From Pegea sp. RAD2-039 (taxonomy: Eukaryota; Chordata; Thaliacea; Salpida; Salpidae): 64,000 nt of DNA. Where the stretch lies: positions 1 to 64,000 of the forward strand of contig JAQGEQ010000187.1 of NCBI GenBank assembly GCA_034620365.1, given 5' to 3'. The stretch's first letter is position 1; every line of letters starts with the position of its first letter. Below the pieces are notes generated by a model that worked only from the letters and a program-made list of their open reading frames with translations, was not told where the DNA came from and did not search any database. Shown here piece after piece: positions 43,799-55,053 of this stretch. Position numbers and translations under genes: made by a program.

Positions 43799-46662
43799 AT
43801 GGCAGACAGATCAAAGACTAAAGTTGTTTCAGATTCAGATGTGCCACCTAGAGATGATATCAGGTTAATAGAATTTTGTGTATTTACTTAACATTGTCTT
43901 CTAAATAAATTTAATTATATTCACTTTTTAATCAAAATAAAAGCAGATAGAAAAATCATTTATGTTGAATCTAGAAAGATATTAATAACTTAAATCTTAT
44001 CAGCTTTAACTTAATTTTATTATGTTTTTTTATCTGGTTTAGAGTGATTTCAGTATTACTCATTTAATAAAAGGAATTTCAATTTTATTTTGTTATTTAC
44101 TCATCGATCTAACAACTTATTAAGGGGTTGTGTTTTCAGTTATTCATTTTTTCATATTTTTATCTAACTTAATTGCTTCTTCTAATTCCTTTATTGTGCT
44201 TTTGATACTGAAGTAAATTATACTTTTGGTCTTTTTAGAAATGAACTTATTGAAGTGGATAATCTTTGCCACTTTAATCTAAATGAATCTTTTAAAAATT
44301 CGCCGGTTTGTGATGTTTTAATCAAAGTGAAATTGAATGGCTTTGAAAGAACTTTCAAATGTAACAAAGGAGTTTTAGCTGCTGCTTCACCTTATTTTGA
44401 AGCTATGTTTCGTGGTGAGTTAGATTCAAGATTCGACTTCAATTATAAAATAACTAAATGTATGAACACAAAAACTATTTGAAATTATTAAGGTAGATTC
44501 AAAGAATCATATTCTGATGAAGTTACCATAAATGACGTAGACCCAAATGTATTTTCTGTTCTTTTTGATTATTTGCACACAAAAGATATACAAATCAATG
44601 AAGAAAATATTGTGAGACTCATGATTGCAGATTCCATGTTTCAAATAAATGGTTTAGAAAAGTTATGTAGCAAGTAAGCTAGTTTTATAAATCAGTTTTT
44701 TTTAATAGTTTTGTAACTATACTTTATCAATTACAGCTTTTTGGAAAGTCAAATAGACATTTACAACTGCTTCGAATTTGCAATGTTTGTTGAGTATTAT
44801 GGATATATGGAGCTTTCAACTAAATTTGAAAAATTTATTGGAAAAAACTTTATAGCAGTAAGAAAATAGAGAAATGTTATTTTCCTGGCTAAAGCTTTTG
44901 ATATGGAAAGATTTTCTCTGCTTCATCAAGCTTAAATATTTATGAATTATTTTTTATTTGGTTATTTCTATTGATCTTGTTCTTTTTATATTTAATAAGG
45001 ACAAGTTTTTAATTAACCAAATTATATTTACCAGATTTCAAAAACTCAAATATTCAAATTACAACCAGACTCTGTAATTTCTAAAGTAATTACTCAAAAT
45101 GAGCTTCATGTGGTTTGTGAATCCCAAGTATTCAATGCTCTTCTAGAGTGGATCAAATATGATTTAACTTCAAGACAAAATTGCTTAAAACAATTAATTA
45201 AAAAAGTAAGCATCTAGAAAATATAGAGTTGTAGACTTATGATTATAAAATTGTGATTTCTCTAGGTACGTTGTCATTTGATAAAACCAACTTTCATTTC
45301 TATGCAATTGGAAAATTGTGATGTAATTAGAAATACTTGTTATGAACATCTCAGCAAGGTCCTTGAAGATCTCAAAGCTTACATCCCAATTGAAAGTAAG
45401 CCAAGACAACTTGATATTCCGCAGGTAAGATTATATAATTAAATACTTTTCACTTCATCGACTGACATATGACGTCACAGGTGATCTACGTCATAACTGA
45501 ACCTGATAGTTCTACTGAGAAAGTATTGAAAAGTGCAGAGTTTCGTTTGTCTGAAACGGATGTTCGCTTTAAGCTTCCAAACTTGTGTCTTAAAAATGCG
45601 TTATTTTATTCAAAATCTGCTGTCATTAACGGTTTCATTTATGTGTTAATAAATTTATCCGGTAATGGTGATATGGAAAGGTTTGCATGAAACAAATGGT
45701 GTGATCATCATTACAAACTAAATATAACGTCATTAAATTTCAAGATACGACCCAATCACAAATGAGTGGAAGCAATGCAAAAGTTTAGGCGAGAGGTTAT
45801 CATATGATAGAGTAGAAGTTATTGACAATGAGTTGTACCTCATTATTATAGCTGATCATGGTATCAATTTAATGAAGTGAGTGATGAAATGGCATTTTCA
45901 ACGAATAATTAATTTGCCAAAAACTATGTTATTTCCAGATACGATCCCATTACTGATGAATGGACGCAAAGAGCTTCACTAAATGATTGTCGTTTAGTTG
46001 ACGATTGTACTGTCTTCAACCGGATGTTGTATGCTTTTGGCAACAATGATATCACGGACTCAGTTCCTTTTTTTAAGAAATATGATCCACAGAAGGACGA
46101 ATGGAGCACTGTAAATCCAACTTTGACACCTAGATATGGATCAGGTGACTGATGACGTCATGATGACGTTTTGATTATATGATGATAACTAATTCTAAAA
46201 TCATCACAGAATTAGTCACGCTTGGCAACTATATCTATGTCATTGGTGGCTGGGATGATGAAAAATATTTAAAGACTGTTGAAAGATACGATGTCCTCAA
46301 TGATAATTGGGAATTCGTAGCAAGCATGAATCATTGGAGAGCATGTCCAAAAGCTGTTGTCTTTAATAAGAAGATTTATATTTTCGGTAAAACTTTTATT
46401 ATATTTGGAAATGAAAAACGTTTTAATCAACATTTTAACGATGTTTACAATAATTTGCATAAATGTGATGAGCTCGTTTATTGATACAGGGGATCTACTG
46501 TATGGTCCAGACGAAGATGGTCGTGATAAACAAATTGTCGAATGTTACGATCAAGTAACAAATGAATGGAAAGTAGTTGCGAGTTCGAATGAAAACATTG
46601 ATCATGTAGTTGTCAGCTACCAACCATGTGTACCTGACATATGTGTAAATTTCCCATTTTAA
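43799..46662 (+). CDS. BTB-BACK-Kelch (KLHL-type) protein, copy A (586 aa)
   Basis: Eleven exons: 43799-43863, 44239-44414, 44493-44673, 44737-44857, 45035-45205, 45266-45424, 45481-45680, 45745-45876, 45939-46144, 46210-46386, 46490-46662. All phases agree; 587 codons. BTB domain about residues 35-140 (VCDVLIKVKLNGFERTFKCN, HKGVLAAAS-like KGVLAAASPYFEAMFRG), BACK domain about 145-290, then degenerate Kelch repeats (YDPITNEWKQC, YDPITDEWTQRASL, YDPQKDEWSTV, YVIGGWDDEKYL with the Gly-Gly pair, YDVLNDNWEFVASM). KLHL proteins usually act as Cullin-3 ubiquitin-ligase adaptors: BTB/BACK bind Cul3 and Kelch binds substrate. TAATAAA overlaps the stop. Compared with copy B it lacks 9 codons in exon 8. 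Introns 6 and 9 each hold TGACGTCA. Confidence 0.92.
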
Positions 46663-46929
46663 TAAATCAATTTTACTGGTAGACTGCTGTGAAGTTTATT
46701 TTCAGTATAAAGTTGCTTTTGAGGTCGTGTTTATTTTCAAAAACATTCAGATCAATATCAAAATGTTCCTATATAAATATTTTCATGTTTTTTAATTGTT
46801 TGATAATTTAGAAAGTAGAAAAAAGTTTTCTTAGAATTTAAAGTGTTATTTTAATCATCAAATCAAAAATTTTTTGTTTTTGATTATTTAAGAATAAAAA
46901 TTCATTAAGCTTTTAACAAATATTTTGTC

Positions 46930-47185
46930 CAATGATAAACCATTTCATGTAAGCCACCACCTGAACAATCTCCTAAAACATCTTCTAAACACACTCTTAA
47001 ACCAAATAAACCATCTCGTGAACCACCTCCCGAACAACTTTCTTAACTACCTCGTGAACTATCAGATGAAGATCAATTGATGAAGATCAAGAGGAAGAAC
47101 AAAGGATGAATATCAAGTGACAAAGATCAAGTGACGAAGATCAAGTAATGAGGATCAAGTAAAGAAAATCAAACGATGAAGATGT
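46930..47185. repeat. Short minisatellite patch after Kelch A
   Basis: 46930-47060 holds degenerate units of the CCATCTCCTGAACCA family, followed at 47060-47185 by GATGAAGATCAAGT-type purine units. Both relate to larger arrays in the window (50470-51415 and 39255-39555). The CCATCT units are more degraded here than in copy 2. Confidence 0.75.
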
Positions 47186-48762
47186 TTTTTTTGCGATTAA
47201 TAATCGTAAAACGAAAGCTAACTAATAAAAACTTCCGTTGGCTACCAGTAAACATGTCTCAGTAACTAGTAAATCAATCAACCAGTCAACCATTTCATAA
47301 CTTTTATGTTTTCATTTCTTTTAATAAATCATAAAATTCGCTTAACCAACATGCTTGATTTTTAAATCTGCAATTTTAAAGACAAGATGATCAGTAAACA
47401 ACACTCGGCTATTATCGAAAGCCTTTCGTGAAGGTTTCTTTATTCGCTTTTTGCCAATTTTGAATAATTTTCTATCATAATATTACTAAGCTATAAATAA
47501 GCTAACTAAGCTCTTGGTAATTATTTCCAGTCAAAGCCACCAAAACTCCTTATACAACTTGCTGACGTGAGTTAAAAATATATAGACTGCTTTATTAATC
47601 ATACAAACCACCCGACGAAATAACAGAACATATTATGATAAACAGCGATAAGTCAAGATTAAAAGTTAAAAAAAATATACAGAAAACGGTGGAAGGCTTC
47701 TATAGTTTAAATAAAGTGTTAGATGTTGAAATTCGAGATTGAGATAACATGCCACGGGGAGCTGTCACAAAGATGTTCTGAAAATAATTCATAATTTGCA
47801 GCGTTTAATTTCCATTTTTTCGTTAATTGTTTTCTACAACTTGTTCTGAATTAAACAGATCAAAATACAATTAATGTTGCTTGCCCCGACTACGCAGTGT
47901 AGCATGTTTGCCAATCCACAATTAACTTTGGTTAAAGATACAGAAAAAGGGAACGACAGAGAATGCAGAAGAATATTTCACAATAATAGCTTCAAGCAAA
48001 GCAAACAGAAGCACTGCAGCTTTAGGTGTATTTTATTGACAATTAAAAAGTTTCCATTTTGAAAGCTTCAGATAACAAGATGTTAATGTTTCCACCCTCA
48101 ATTTGAAAATGACAAAATTTATTTTCAGTAAGCACCCTTAGGCTTGGTTATGTTTGAGCTTGAGTAAGGGTTGTGTAACCAAAGCAGACTGTTGTGAAAC
48201 AAGAAGTTCAATTCATTTAGTTTGAGGTTGGCCTGATATATAAAATATTTAGTTAAACTAACTCAATAAAACTTAGATTTAAAACTAAAGAAAACTTCTA
48301 TACAAGACCTGATGTAGTAGATATAACACTCTGATAGTTAAGTACGTTTATATTTCATGGAAAGAAACTTCAACACTTTAACAACAAACTAATAACTTCT
48401 TATCTAGTTGTACTGCTTAAAAAACTAATTTATTTTAATCTACAAAACTGAAACTACAGATTCGTATGGCAAGTTTACTTTTAACTAAATATTATTACTA
48501 ATGATAAAATATCATACCAAGATCCAAATCAAGTCGATTACAAAACCATTCCGACTCACAGCAGGTCGAAAAAGCAAAGAAGCCTCAAAACTTAATGTGA
48601 AAAACAGAGTTTATATTACAATCTGAGCAAAAAGCTACTAAAAGTAATCATTTTATCAAAGTATATAAAAAATGATGAAGCAAAACACAGAAGCAAGATT
48701 TTTTGAATAAAAATATGAAGAAAATAATAAGGATAATAGCTTCAAGCAATTTTATTAACAGG
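47186..48762 (+). repeat. Beta repeat, long form (unit 1)
   Basis: It begins with TTTGCGATTAATAATCG, matches 33061-33703 at both ends, and carries about 940 bp extra (about 47570-48508). A 62-codon frame at 47874 is conserved in the duplicate only because the copies are recent. The right part (48510 on) resembles the more diverged 52150-52310. Confidence 0.82.
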
Positions 48763-49110
48763 GTTTTTATGAACTTTTCGTTATTATGTGTCCACCTGTG
48801 CTCGAAACACCAAAACGGTTTTTAGTATTTTAAGAATAAAAGTGTTTGCTTTAACGATACTTGAAAGCGCATTATGAAATTGCTCGATTTCAATACCAGA
48901 AATTATGAGGATATCGCAGCGGATCGCTCCGAATGGCGCTCTCTACTCTGCAAACAAATAAAGGATAGAAAGCACACAACGCGAATGACCGTTCTTGGCC
49001 GAAGTAGGCCTCTATTATTATAAATTAAACTGTTTCAAGTAATGATGAATTGTAGAAGGAAACGTAATCGAGATGCAACTAAATATTTTAAGCAATTAAT
49101 AGAAACTCAA
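48763..49110 (+). repeat. Alpha repeat, 3'-truncated (unit 1)
   Basis: Alpha from TTTTTATGAACTTTTCG to ACTCAAATAAATAATAATT. It stops short of the alpha end seen at 33060 and 34194. The ORF1 start lies about 70 bp further on, so alpha may supply the ORF1 upstream region. Confidence 0.82.
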
Positions 49111-49178
49111 ATAAATAATAATTAATAGATAATAATTAATAGATGCTAAGTCTATCATGGAAACTATGGTAGATACAA

Positions 49179-50162
49179 ATGACAGGACCCTGCGGTAAAA
49201 AGCTCCAAAAAAACCAAAAAAAGCCTAGCAAACCAAGTTCTTCAAAACAAGCTTGCAATGGCAATTGCCAAGCTTGTAACAAAACTTGCTCTGGTAAAGA
49301 CCTGGCAATAGATTGCATCAAATGCCTCTCTAGGTTTCACCTCACTTGTAGTGATGTGAGTAAAAAATATTATGATATATTTGAAAATAATAAAATGCAG
49401 CAAGTGGGATTTTGTTGGTGCTGCATTAAATGTAGATCTATGGACAAAACAACTACCTCGTCCAACACTAACAAAAGCCTATTGTCTGACATCAGCAACA
49501 CCATATCCACTGAATTGGCCAAATTAAAATCCGAAATTGGCAACGATGTTGCCAAAATCAATGAAAGGATTTCTATCTTATCCAAATCTATGGATGAACT
49601 GGAAGCCTCCACAAAGAAGCCTCTCACATGGGCCTCAGTTGTTGGTAATTCTGGATCCGAAAAAAATACTAGCGTGGTGCAACTTCTTGCCAAGAAGGTT
49701 ACTGACACGCACAAGAAACTTACTCTGGACCGGGAGGATAGAGAAAACAATGTCATCATCTTTGGTGTCCCTGAGACTGATAAAGACGATGACATCAAGA
49801 CTTTAAATCAAATGTGCACTCAAGGCCTTGGTGCTGTGGACGCTCCAAAAGTTTCAATGACCAGACTCGGGGCAAAACGATCAAATCATAAAAGACCGTT
49901 AAAAGTGTCCTTTCAGGAAAGATGGGACAAACGTAAGTTTCTTGCTAAGCTGTATAAGCTTAAGCAGGACGAAAAATTCCAGGGCATCACAGTAGCACAT
50001 GATATGTGTGAAGATGATCGCGTAGAAAATAAGCGTCTTCTAAAAGAGGCGTACAGCCGAAATCAGAAAGAGCAACCAACTGATTTCAAATACAAAGTTC
50101 GAGGTCCACCATGGGCTTTAAAGATTGTGAAGGTCTTTTCAAAAAACGGAAGTGCAAAATAA
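49179..50162 (+). CDS. Non-LTR retrotransposon ORF1 protein, intact (327 aa)
   Basis: A single open frame of 327 codons. Residues 30-85 form a PHD-like C4HC3 zinc finger: C30/C33, C46/C49, H54/C57 and C82/C85. A coiled-coil stretch follows (about 95-150), then an RRM-like beta strand RENNVIIFGVPETDKDDD (about 187-204), and a basic C-terminal domain (RPLKVSFQERWDKRKFLAKL). This is the layout of ORF1 proteins of CR1/Jockey-group LINEs, which bind the element RNA. No endonuclease or RT follows: the minisatellite begins about 300 bp downstream. It could be a truncated element or an ORF1 kept on its own; sequence alone cannot decide. Confidence 0.85.
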   Translation: MTGPCGKKLQKNQKKPSKPSSSKQACNGNCQACNKTCSGKDLAIDCIKCLSRFHLTCSDVSKKYYDIFENNKMQQVGFCWCCIKCRSMDKTTTSSNTNKSLLSDISNTISTELAKLKSEIGNDVAKINERISILSKSMDELEASTKKPLTWASVVGNSGSEKNTSVVQLLAKKVTDTHKKLTLDREDRENNVIIFGVPETDKDDDIKTLNQMCTQGLGAVDAPKVSMTRLGAKRSNHKRPLKVSFQERWDKRKFLAKLYKLKQDEKFQGITVAHDMCEDDRVENKRLLKEAYSRNQKEQPTDFKYKVRGPPWALKIVKVFSKNGSAK

Positions 50163-50469
50163 CCACTGGACCCACATCACCCTTATTCAACCTCTCTTCG
50201 CACAAAATTATTAATACTATGCTTCCAGCCCAAGGAAATTTTGAATTTAAAGAGTTTCAAGATTAAATCTAAAATCTAAAAAATATAAAATATTTGGAAA
50301 TACAAACATAATAAGAAAAATACAAATATAATTAAAAAAAATGAAAAAACTAAAAATAATTTTGAAAGAAATTGAAGAACTTCCAGCATTAGTTGTTTTA
50401 CTTTTCTTAGAATTCAAAAATAAAAATTGTTTATCTGCTAAACCAGCCAAGTCATCATCACCATCTGCA

Positions 50470-51415
50470 ACTGTAATTGTACTACCATCTCCTGGACCAG
50501 AAAAGCCATCTTCTTGACCAGATAAACCATCTTCTAGACCAGAAAAGCCATCTTATGGACCAGTTAAACCATTTTCTGGAACATATAAACCAACTTCTAG
50601 ACATGATAAACCATCTGCTGGACCAGATAAACTACCTACTTGACCAGATAAACCGTCTTCTGGAACAGATAAACCATTTTGTGGACCAGATGAACCATCT
50701 CCTGAACTATCTCTTAAACCATCTTCTGAACCAGAAAAACCATCTTCTGGACCAGATAAGCCATCTTCTGGACCAGATAAGCAATCTTCTTGACCAGATA
50801 AACCATCTTCTGGACCAGAAAGCCATCTTCTGGACCAGAAAAGCCATCTTCTGGACCAGATAAACCATTTTCTGGTACATATAAACCATCTACTGAACCA
50901 TATAAACCATCTCCTGAACCAGATAAAACATCTTCTGGACCAGATAAACCATCTCCTGTACCAGATAAACCATGTTCTGGACAAGATAAATCATCCCCTG
51001 AACCAAATGAACCATCTTCTAGACCAGATAAGCCATCTCCTGAACCAGAAAAGCCATCTTCTGAACCGGATTAACCATCTCCTGAACCATCTCTTAAACC
51101 ATCTTCTGGACCAGATAAACTGTCTGCTGGACCAGATAAACCATCTTCTGATTCAAATAAACTATCTTCTGAACCAGATAAATTATCTTTTGGACCAGTT
51201 AAGCCATTTTCTGGACCAGATAAACCATCTTCTGGACCAGATAAACCATCTCCTGTACCAGATAAACCATCTGCTGGACCAGATAAACTACCTTCTTGAC
51301 CAGATAAACCATCTTCTGGACCAGATAAACTGTCTTCTGGACCAGATAAACCATCCTTTTGACCAGATAAACCATCTCCTGAACCATCTCTTAAACCATC
51401 TTCGGAAGATGGTTT
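50470..51415. repeat. 21-bp minisatellite, copy 1 (about 45 units)
   Basis: The unit is CCATCTTCTGGACCAGATAAA with 12-bp variants (CCATCTCCTGAA). As 21 is a multiple of 3, frames stay open: the plus strand gives (HLLDQIN)n over 128 and 137 codons, and the minus strand gives GLSGPED and FIWSRRW runs. The third plus frame (KPSSGPD) is broken by recurrent TGA (TCTTGACCA). No gene is claimed. Confidence 0.95.
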
Positions 51416-51860
51416 GCTAAACTGTCAACTTTACGATTTACTCTTTACACAGTTACTAATTCTTTACACAATTTAGTAATTTCACTTTTATATATATATA
51501 TATATAAATATTTTTAATATTTAAAATTGATTTAAAGAAAAATAGGAAATTTTTAACTTTGAAAAAGTTGAATTTTCAAACAAAACTTGTAATTACGAAT
51601 TAAGAAAAAGTTAAATTACAAAATACGTAATTTAGCGAGCTTACTACTGATCTAAAATTCTTACTTAATAGATGTAAACTTGCTTACAACTATTTTATTC
51701 GAAATAAATTATTGTTTATAAATACAACTGACGTTTTTAAAAATGCAGATTGTTTAATTATCTTTAAAATTAACCACAGATATTAAACAACTTTTAAACT
51801 TAACAACAATCTAATAAATTAATTGGAAAAATAATTATAATTTTCTGCTGGAAGTAAGAA
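51416..51860. other. A+T-rich spacer
   Basis: Holds a (TA)n run near 51490 and no coding signal. It is nearly identical to 63176-63622 in copy 2. Confidence 0.7.
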
Positions 51861-51933
51861 GCCCGGTTAGCTCAGTCGGTAGAGCGTTGGACTTTTAATC
51901 CAACGGTCGCGGGTTCAAGTCCCTCATCGGGCG
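51861..51933 (+). tRNA. tRNA-Lys (TTT), intact
   Basis: 73 nt. Acceptor GCCCGGT pairs with ATCGGGC (one G-T pair), A box TAGCTCAGTCGG, anticodon loop ACTTTTAAT with anticodon TTT, B box GGTTCAAGTCC, discriminator G. All arms fold. The duplicate at 63623 is damaged, so this is the functional copy in the window. Confidence 0.97.
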
Positions 51934-52034
51934 GCTTTAATTTTAGTACTTTAAAAATAAAAATAAGAAATAGTTTTTAGTAAAAAGAAGATAATTACAA
52001 CAAATTCCATTTTAAATTAATTTTCATTTTTACT

Positions 52035-52310
52035 CAGTTGGAATAAACATTTGATTATAATCTATATTAATCTATAAAACTCAACCTACAATTACAGATT
52101 AGTTGCAGCAAGTTTGTTTTCAAGTAAATCTCATTATTAATGAATATCAACATACCAAATACCAAATGAATTCGATGACAAAACCCTCTTATCTGACAGC
52201 AGGTCGACAAACCAAAAAAGATAAAATTCTTAATGTGGAAAAGAGAGTTTATGAAACAATCTGAGCTAAAAACTATTGAAAAGTAATCACTTTTAGAGTT
52301 TATAAAAATG
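52035..52310 (+). repeat. Diverged beta-like piece (unit 1)
   Basis: AATCTATAAAACT, CATACCAA, GACAAAACCCTCTT and CAGCAGGTCGACAAACC follow the same order as 48450-48650, with many differences. It shows that the long form of beta, not the short form at 33 kb, is ancestral. Confidence 0.6.
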
Positions 52311-53063
52311 ATGGAAAACATAAAAGAAAATCTTATAGAATTGCTGAAAAAGGTGACAAAATCTTTAAAGTATTTCTATAACTGAGATTATCTTTATGAA
52401 TTTTTGCATTATTAACCATAAAATTATTTTTTGTTGGAATTAGGTGATTCATATTTACATCTAATTTTTGACAATTTTTTCCTAAACTTTAAATTGTATA
52501 TAACATCTTTCTTTTATAACTGCAAAATTTTTCTCATACCGCACAACTAATACCTGAAACCACCTGCCATCAGGCATTGTCATGTCGGAGTCGCTCGCGT
52601 TGTACATAAGAAGTTGAACCGTTATAATATTGCCAATATTGTCATTTCTAAACTGAGATTTTTCCTTTTTTATATCATTAACTTTCTATGTAAATGTTCA
52701 CTGTCCAATTTGACTACTAAAACGTCACTATTGCATTTAAAAAGTAATTATAATTCAAATAATTTTCTATTAAAATGTAACTTGTTACATTTATTGCTCT
52801 TTATAAGAAATTACAGTTCACTTAAGAATTCAGCTTTTAACAGGTCTTGTAACTTTAAATATCAATTTATAATTCAGGATCTTCAGAATAAATAATAAAG
52901 TTAGTTCCATCGATTACAACTCTTTCAAAAACTTATCGGGAGAACTAAAATTATTTTTTGATTTAAGTGTTTAAGTTTGGAAGTATAACTAAAATTTTTC
53001 ATTTTAAGTTTATAACTAAAATTAATAACCAACTAAACGCTGAACACATATTCAATAATAATG

Positions 53064-53098
<35 letters not shown>

Positions 53099-53236
53099 TA
53101 TTATTATTAATATATTAATAATAATGCGAAAAAATTATTGAATATTTTCCACAAAATCTTCAACCTTTTAATAGAAGTATCTAAAAAAGTTGATTTAAGA
53201 TATCTAAAAGATTCTGAAAAATAATTGTTTTGTTTA
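52311..53236. other. A+T-rich spacer with (AAT)n/(ATT)n microsatellite
   Basis: At 53058-53125 an (AAT)n run meets (ATT)n, giving a long perfect inverted repeat. Elsewhere no exon is supported. Confidence 0.65.
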
Positions 53237-54130
53237 TTAGAATTGTTTTGTACAATTATTTGAGTCATTTGAGTAGATAAATCTTTCTACACGAGTTTGT
53301 TGGGTTCTACCTGACAAGTAATCTTCAATCCACTGTGAGATAAAACTGTTGATTTTTGAGTTTTTCAATGCAGTAACGAGCTTAGTCTGTGCGACAGAAT
53401 CAAACGCTTTAGCAAAATCGAGATAAATGTATACGCAATATATCATATATATAGTATATATATGATTGTGAATGATATGCTATTGAGTTCTGCAGATAAC
53501 TCAAGTCAGCAAAACTGGTCTGTATTTAAGTGCGGTGTTTCTGGGACCCTACTTATGAAATGCAGTAATAAAATGATAAAAACTTTCTACCAAATTTGTG
53601 GAAGTCTTCCTCGCCACAAAGTCATGTTAAAGAAAGGCGATAAAGATAGTATAAAGAGGAACTAGTTAATCTTAAAAACAAAGCTGGGATCTAATCTGGG
53701 ATGTTGGAAACTGATGATTTTAAAGAAGAAATAGCCTTAGATACCATATTGACCGTTATGTCAAGATCTACCATCTCGGAGATGTTTGTAAAAATGTCGG
53801 AGTAGGAGAGAGAAGGAGTATTACTATCATCGGTTGTAAAAACGCCATTAAATTGATTGTTTAGCAACTAAGCTTTATTTTCTTGTTCCATCACAAGCTG
53901 GTCGTTGTTATCAAGTAAGGGAGGTAACTGGGATCTCACCTTAAGTTTGTGACTTATGAAAGCAAAAAACGTTTTCTGGCAAGGTGAAGATAAAACTGCA
54001 CTTTCTCTTCCTAAATAGAAATTAGAAATAGATTTCTTGTAAACTATACAAAGATCTTTGTACAGAAATTTGATGATAGGGTTTCTTTTAGTTTGTTTGT
54101 ATAGGAGGTTTTTCAAATGTTATAAATTCT
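53237..54130 (-). pseudogene. LINE reverse transcriptase relic (unit 2)
   Basis: The minus strand gives IYLDFAKAFDSVAQTKLV and WIEDYLSGRTQQTRV (RT palm, 53446-53270) and an upstream piece ending VMEQENKA (54116-53868). It is the duplicate of 42238-43070, but keeps about 105 bp (near 53312-53420) that copy 1 lost. The catalytic YADD is absent. Confidence 0.82.
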
Positions 54131-54823
54131 TTAAATATATGGGCAAATGTGTATTTATTGGGTTCTTTTGGGAGGTATTTGAGATCTCGCAGTAAGTTAA
54201 CTTTTTATATCATTTTTCCTTAAATATTTTATAAACAAGCTGGCGACTAACACCAAGTAAGGATCCTTTTATCAAGTAAGGGAGGTATTTGAGATCTCTT
54301 AAATTTTAATCATACCTTGATTGAAAATTTTCATGTTTTCTTATTTTAGAATTTTTATATCAACCTTTTATAATTTATTTAAGTCAAACAATTGTTGATT
54401 TGTGGAATAATTTTTTACATTTATATTTTTGTATTTATATTTAATCTTTAAAATATCAAATTTTTTCAGTTATTGTATAATGCCTTAAAACTTATCTATT
54501 TACTTTTGAAGATTTTTTGTTGATATTAGATTTATTTTAGTATTTTTTATATTATAATTTTTGATTGATTTTAGCTATATCAACCATAGAACTGGTTTTA
54601 TATAATGATTTATATTTATTTAATTTATGTTTATAGTTGTAAAGTTTCTATAACATTTGTTTTTTATAATTGCTGTCTAAACTTTATATAAATATAATTT
54701 ATATATATTTTATATATTCTTTGATTATTTCTATATAAAATTTTAAATTTGTTATGTTAGATATACTAGATATTATCCTTAGCATTTTCATCAAAAGTAT
54801 ACATATACATATACTTACTATAT

Positions 54824-54998
54824 GTCCTGCTTGGTGGCGAAGCGGTTACTACACCTAGCTACAAGGTACATCTAGCTAGGAAGTACCGGGTTCGACCCCA
54901 GGTGGAGACATATAAAACTCCTGAGAAAAACCATAAAAAACTCGTGAGAATGTGTGTTAGTGAGATATGCTCTCTTTAGGCACCCTCCTTCGCATTTA
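54824..54998 (+). mobile_element. Complete tRNA-derived SINE
   Basis: Head with A box TGGCGAAGCGG and B box GGTTCGACCCC (GGGTTCGACCCCAGG), then a unique body ending in TGAGAATGTGTGTTAGTGAG ... CACCCTCCTTCGCATTTAT and a TA-rich tail. The tail matches fragments at 14507, 20625 and 38101. Copy 1 of the duplication has no insertion at the matching site (about 43770), so this element moved in after the duplication. It ends about 55 bp before the Kelch B start codon. Confidence 0.85.
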
Positions 54999-55053
54999 TA
55001 TATATAAAATAAAATATATATATATTTTTTCTGAACTCCTTAATTGCATCAAA

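Larger units (their letters stand above)
42220..53265. repeat. Tandem segmental duplication, copy 1
   Basis: Content and order match 53266-64000: RT relic, BTB-Kelch gene, beta and alpha repeats, LINE ORF1, 21-bp minisatellite, tRNA-Lys, then a divergent beta-like piece. The offset between copies changes in steps: about 11,040 (RT relic), 11,254 (Kelch start, after a SINE insertion), 11,281 (after a 27-bp indel) and 11,762 (after minisatellite expansion). The left boundary lies inside the RT relic near 42220/53266. Confidence 0.95.

Noticed and set aside
52614-52895. 93-codon plus-strand frame as a gene
   Set aside because: Leu/Asn/Ser/Lys-rich low-complexity product in an A+T-rich spacer, with no family match or gene structure.
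53868-54116. Separate 82-codon gene on the minus strand
   Set aside because: It aligns with the upstream part of the RT relic in copy 1 and is part of the same decayed element.
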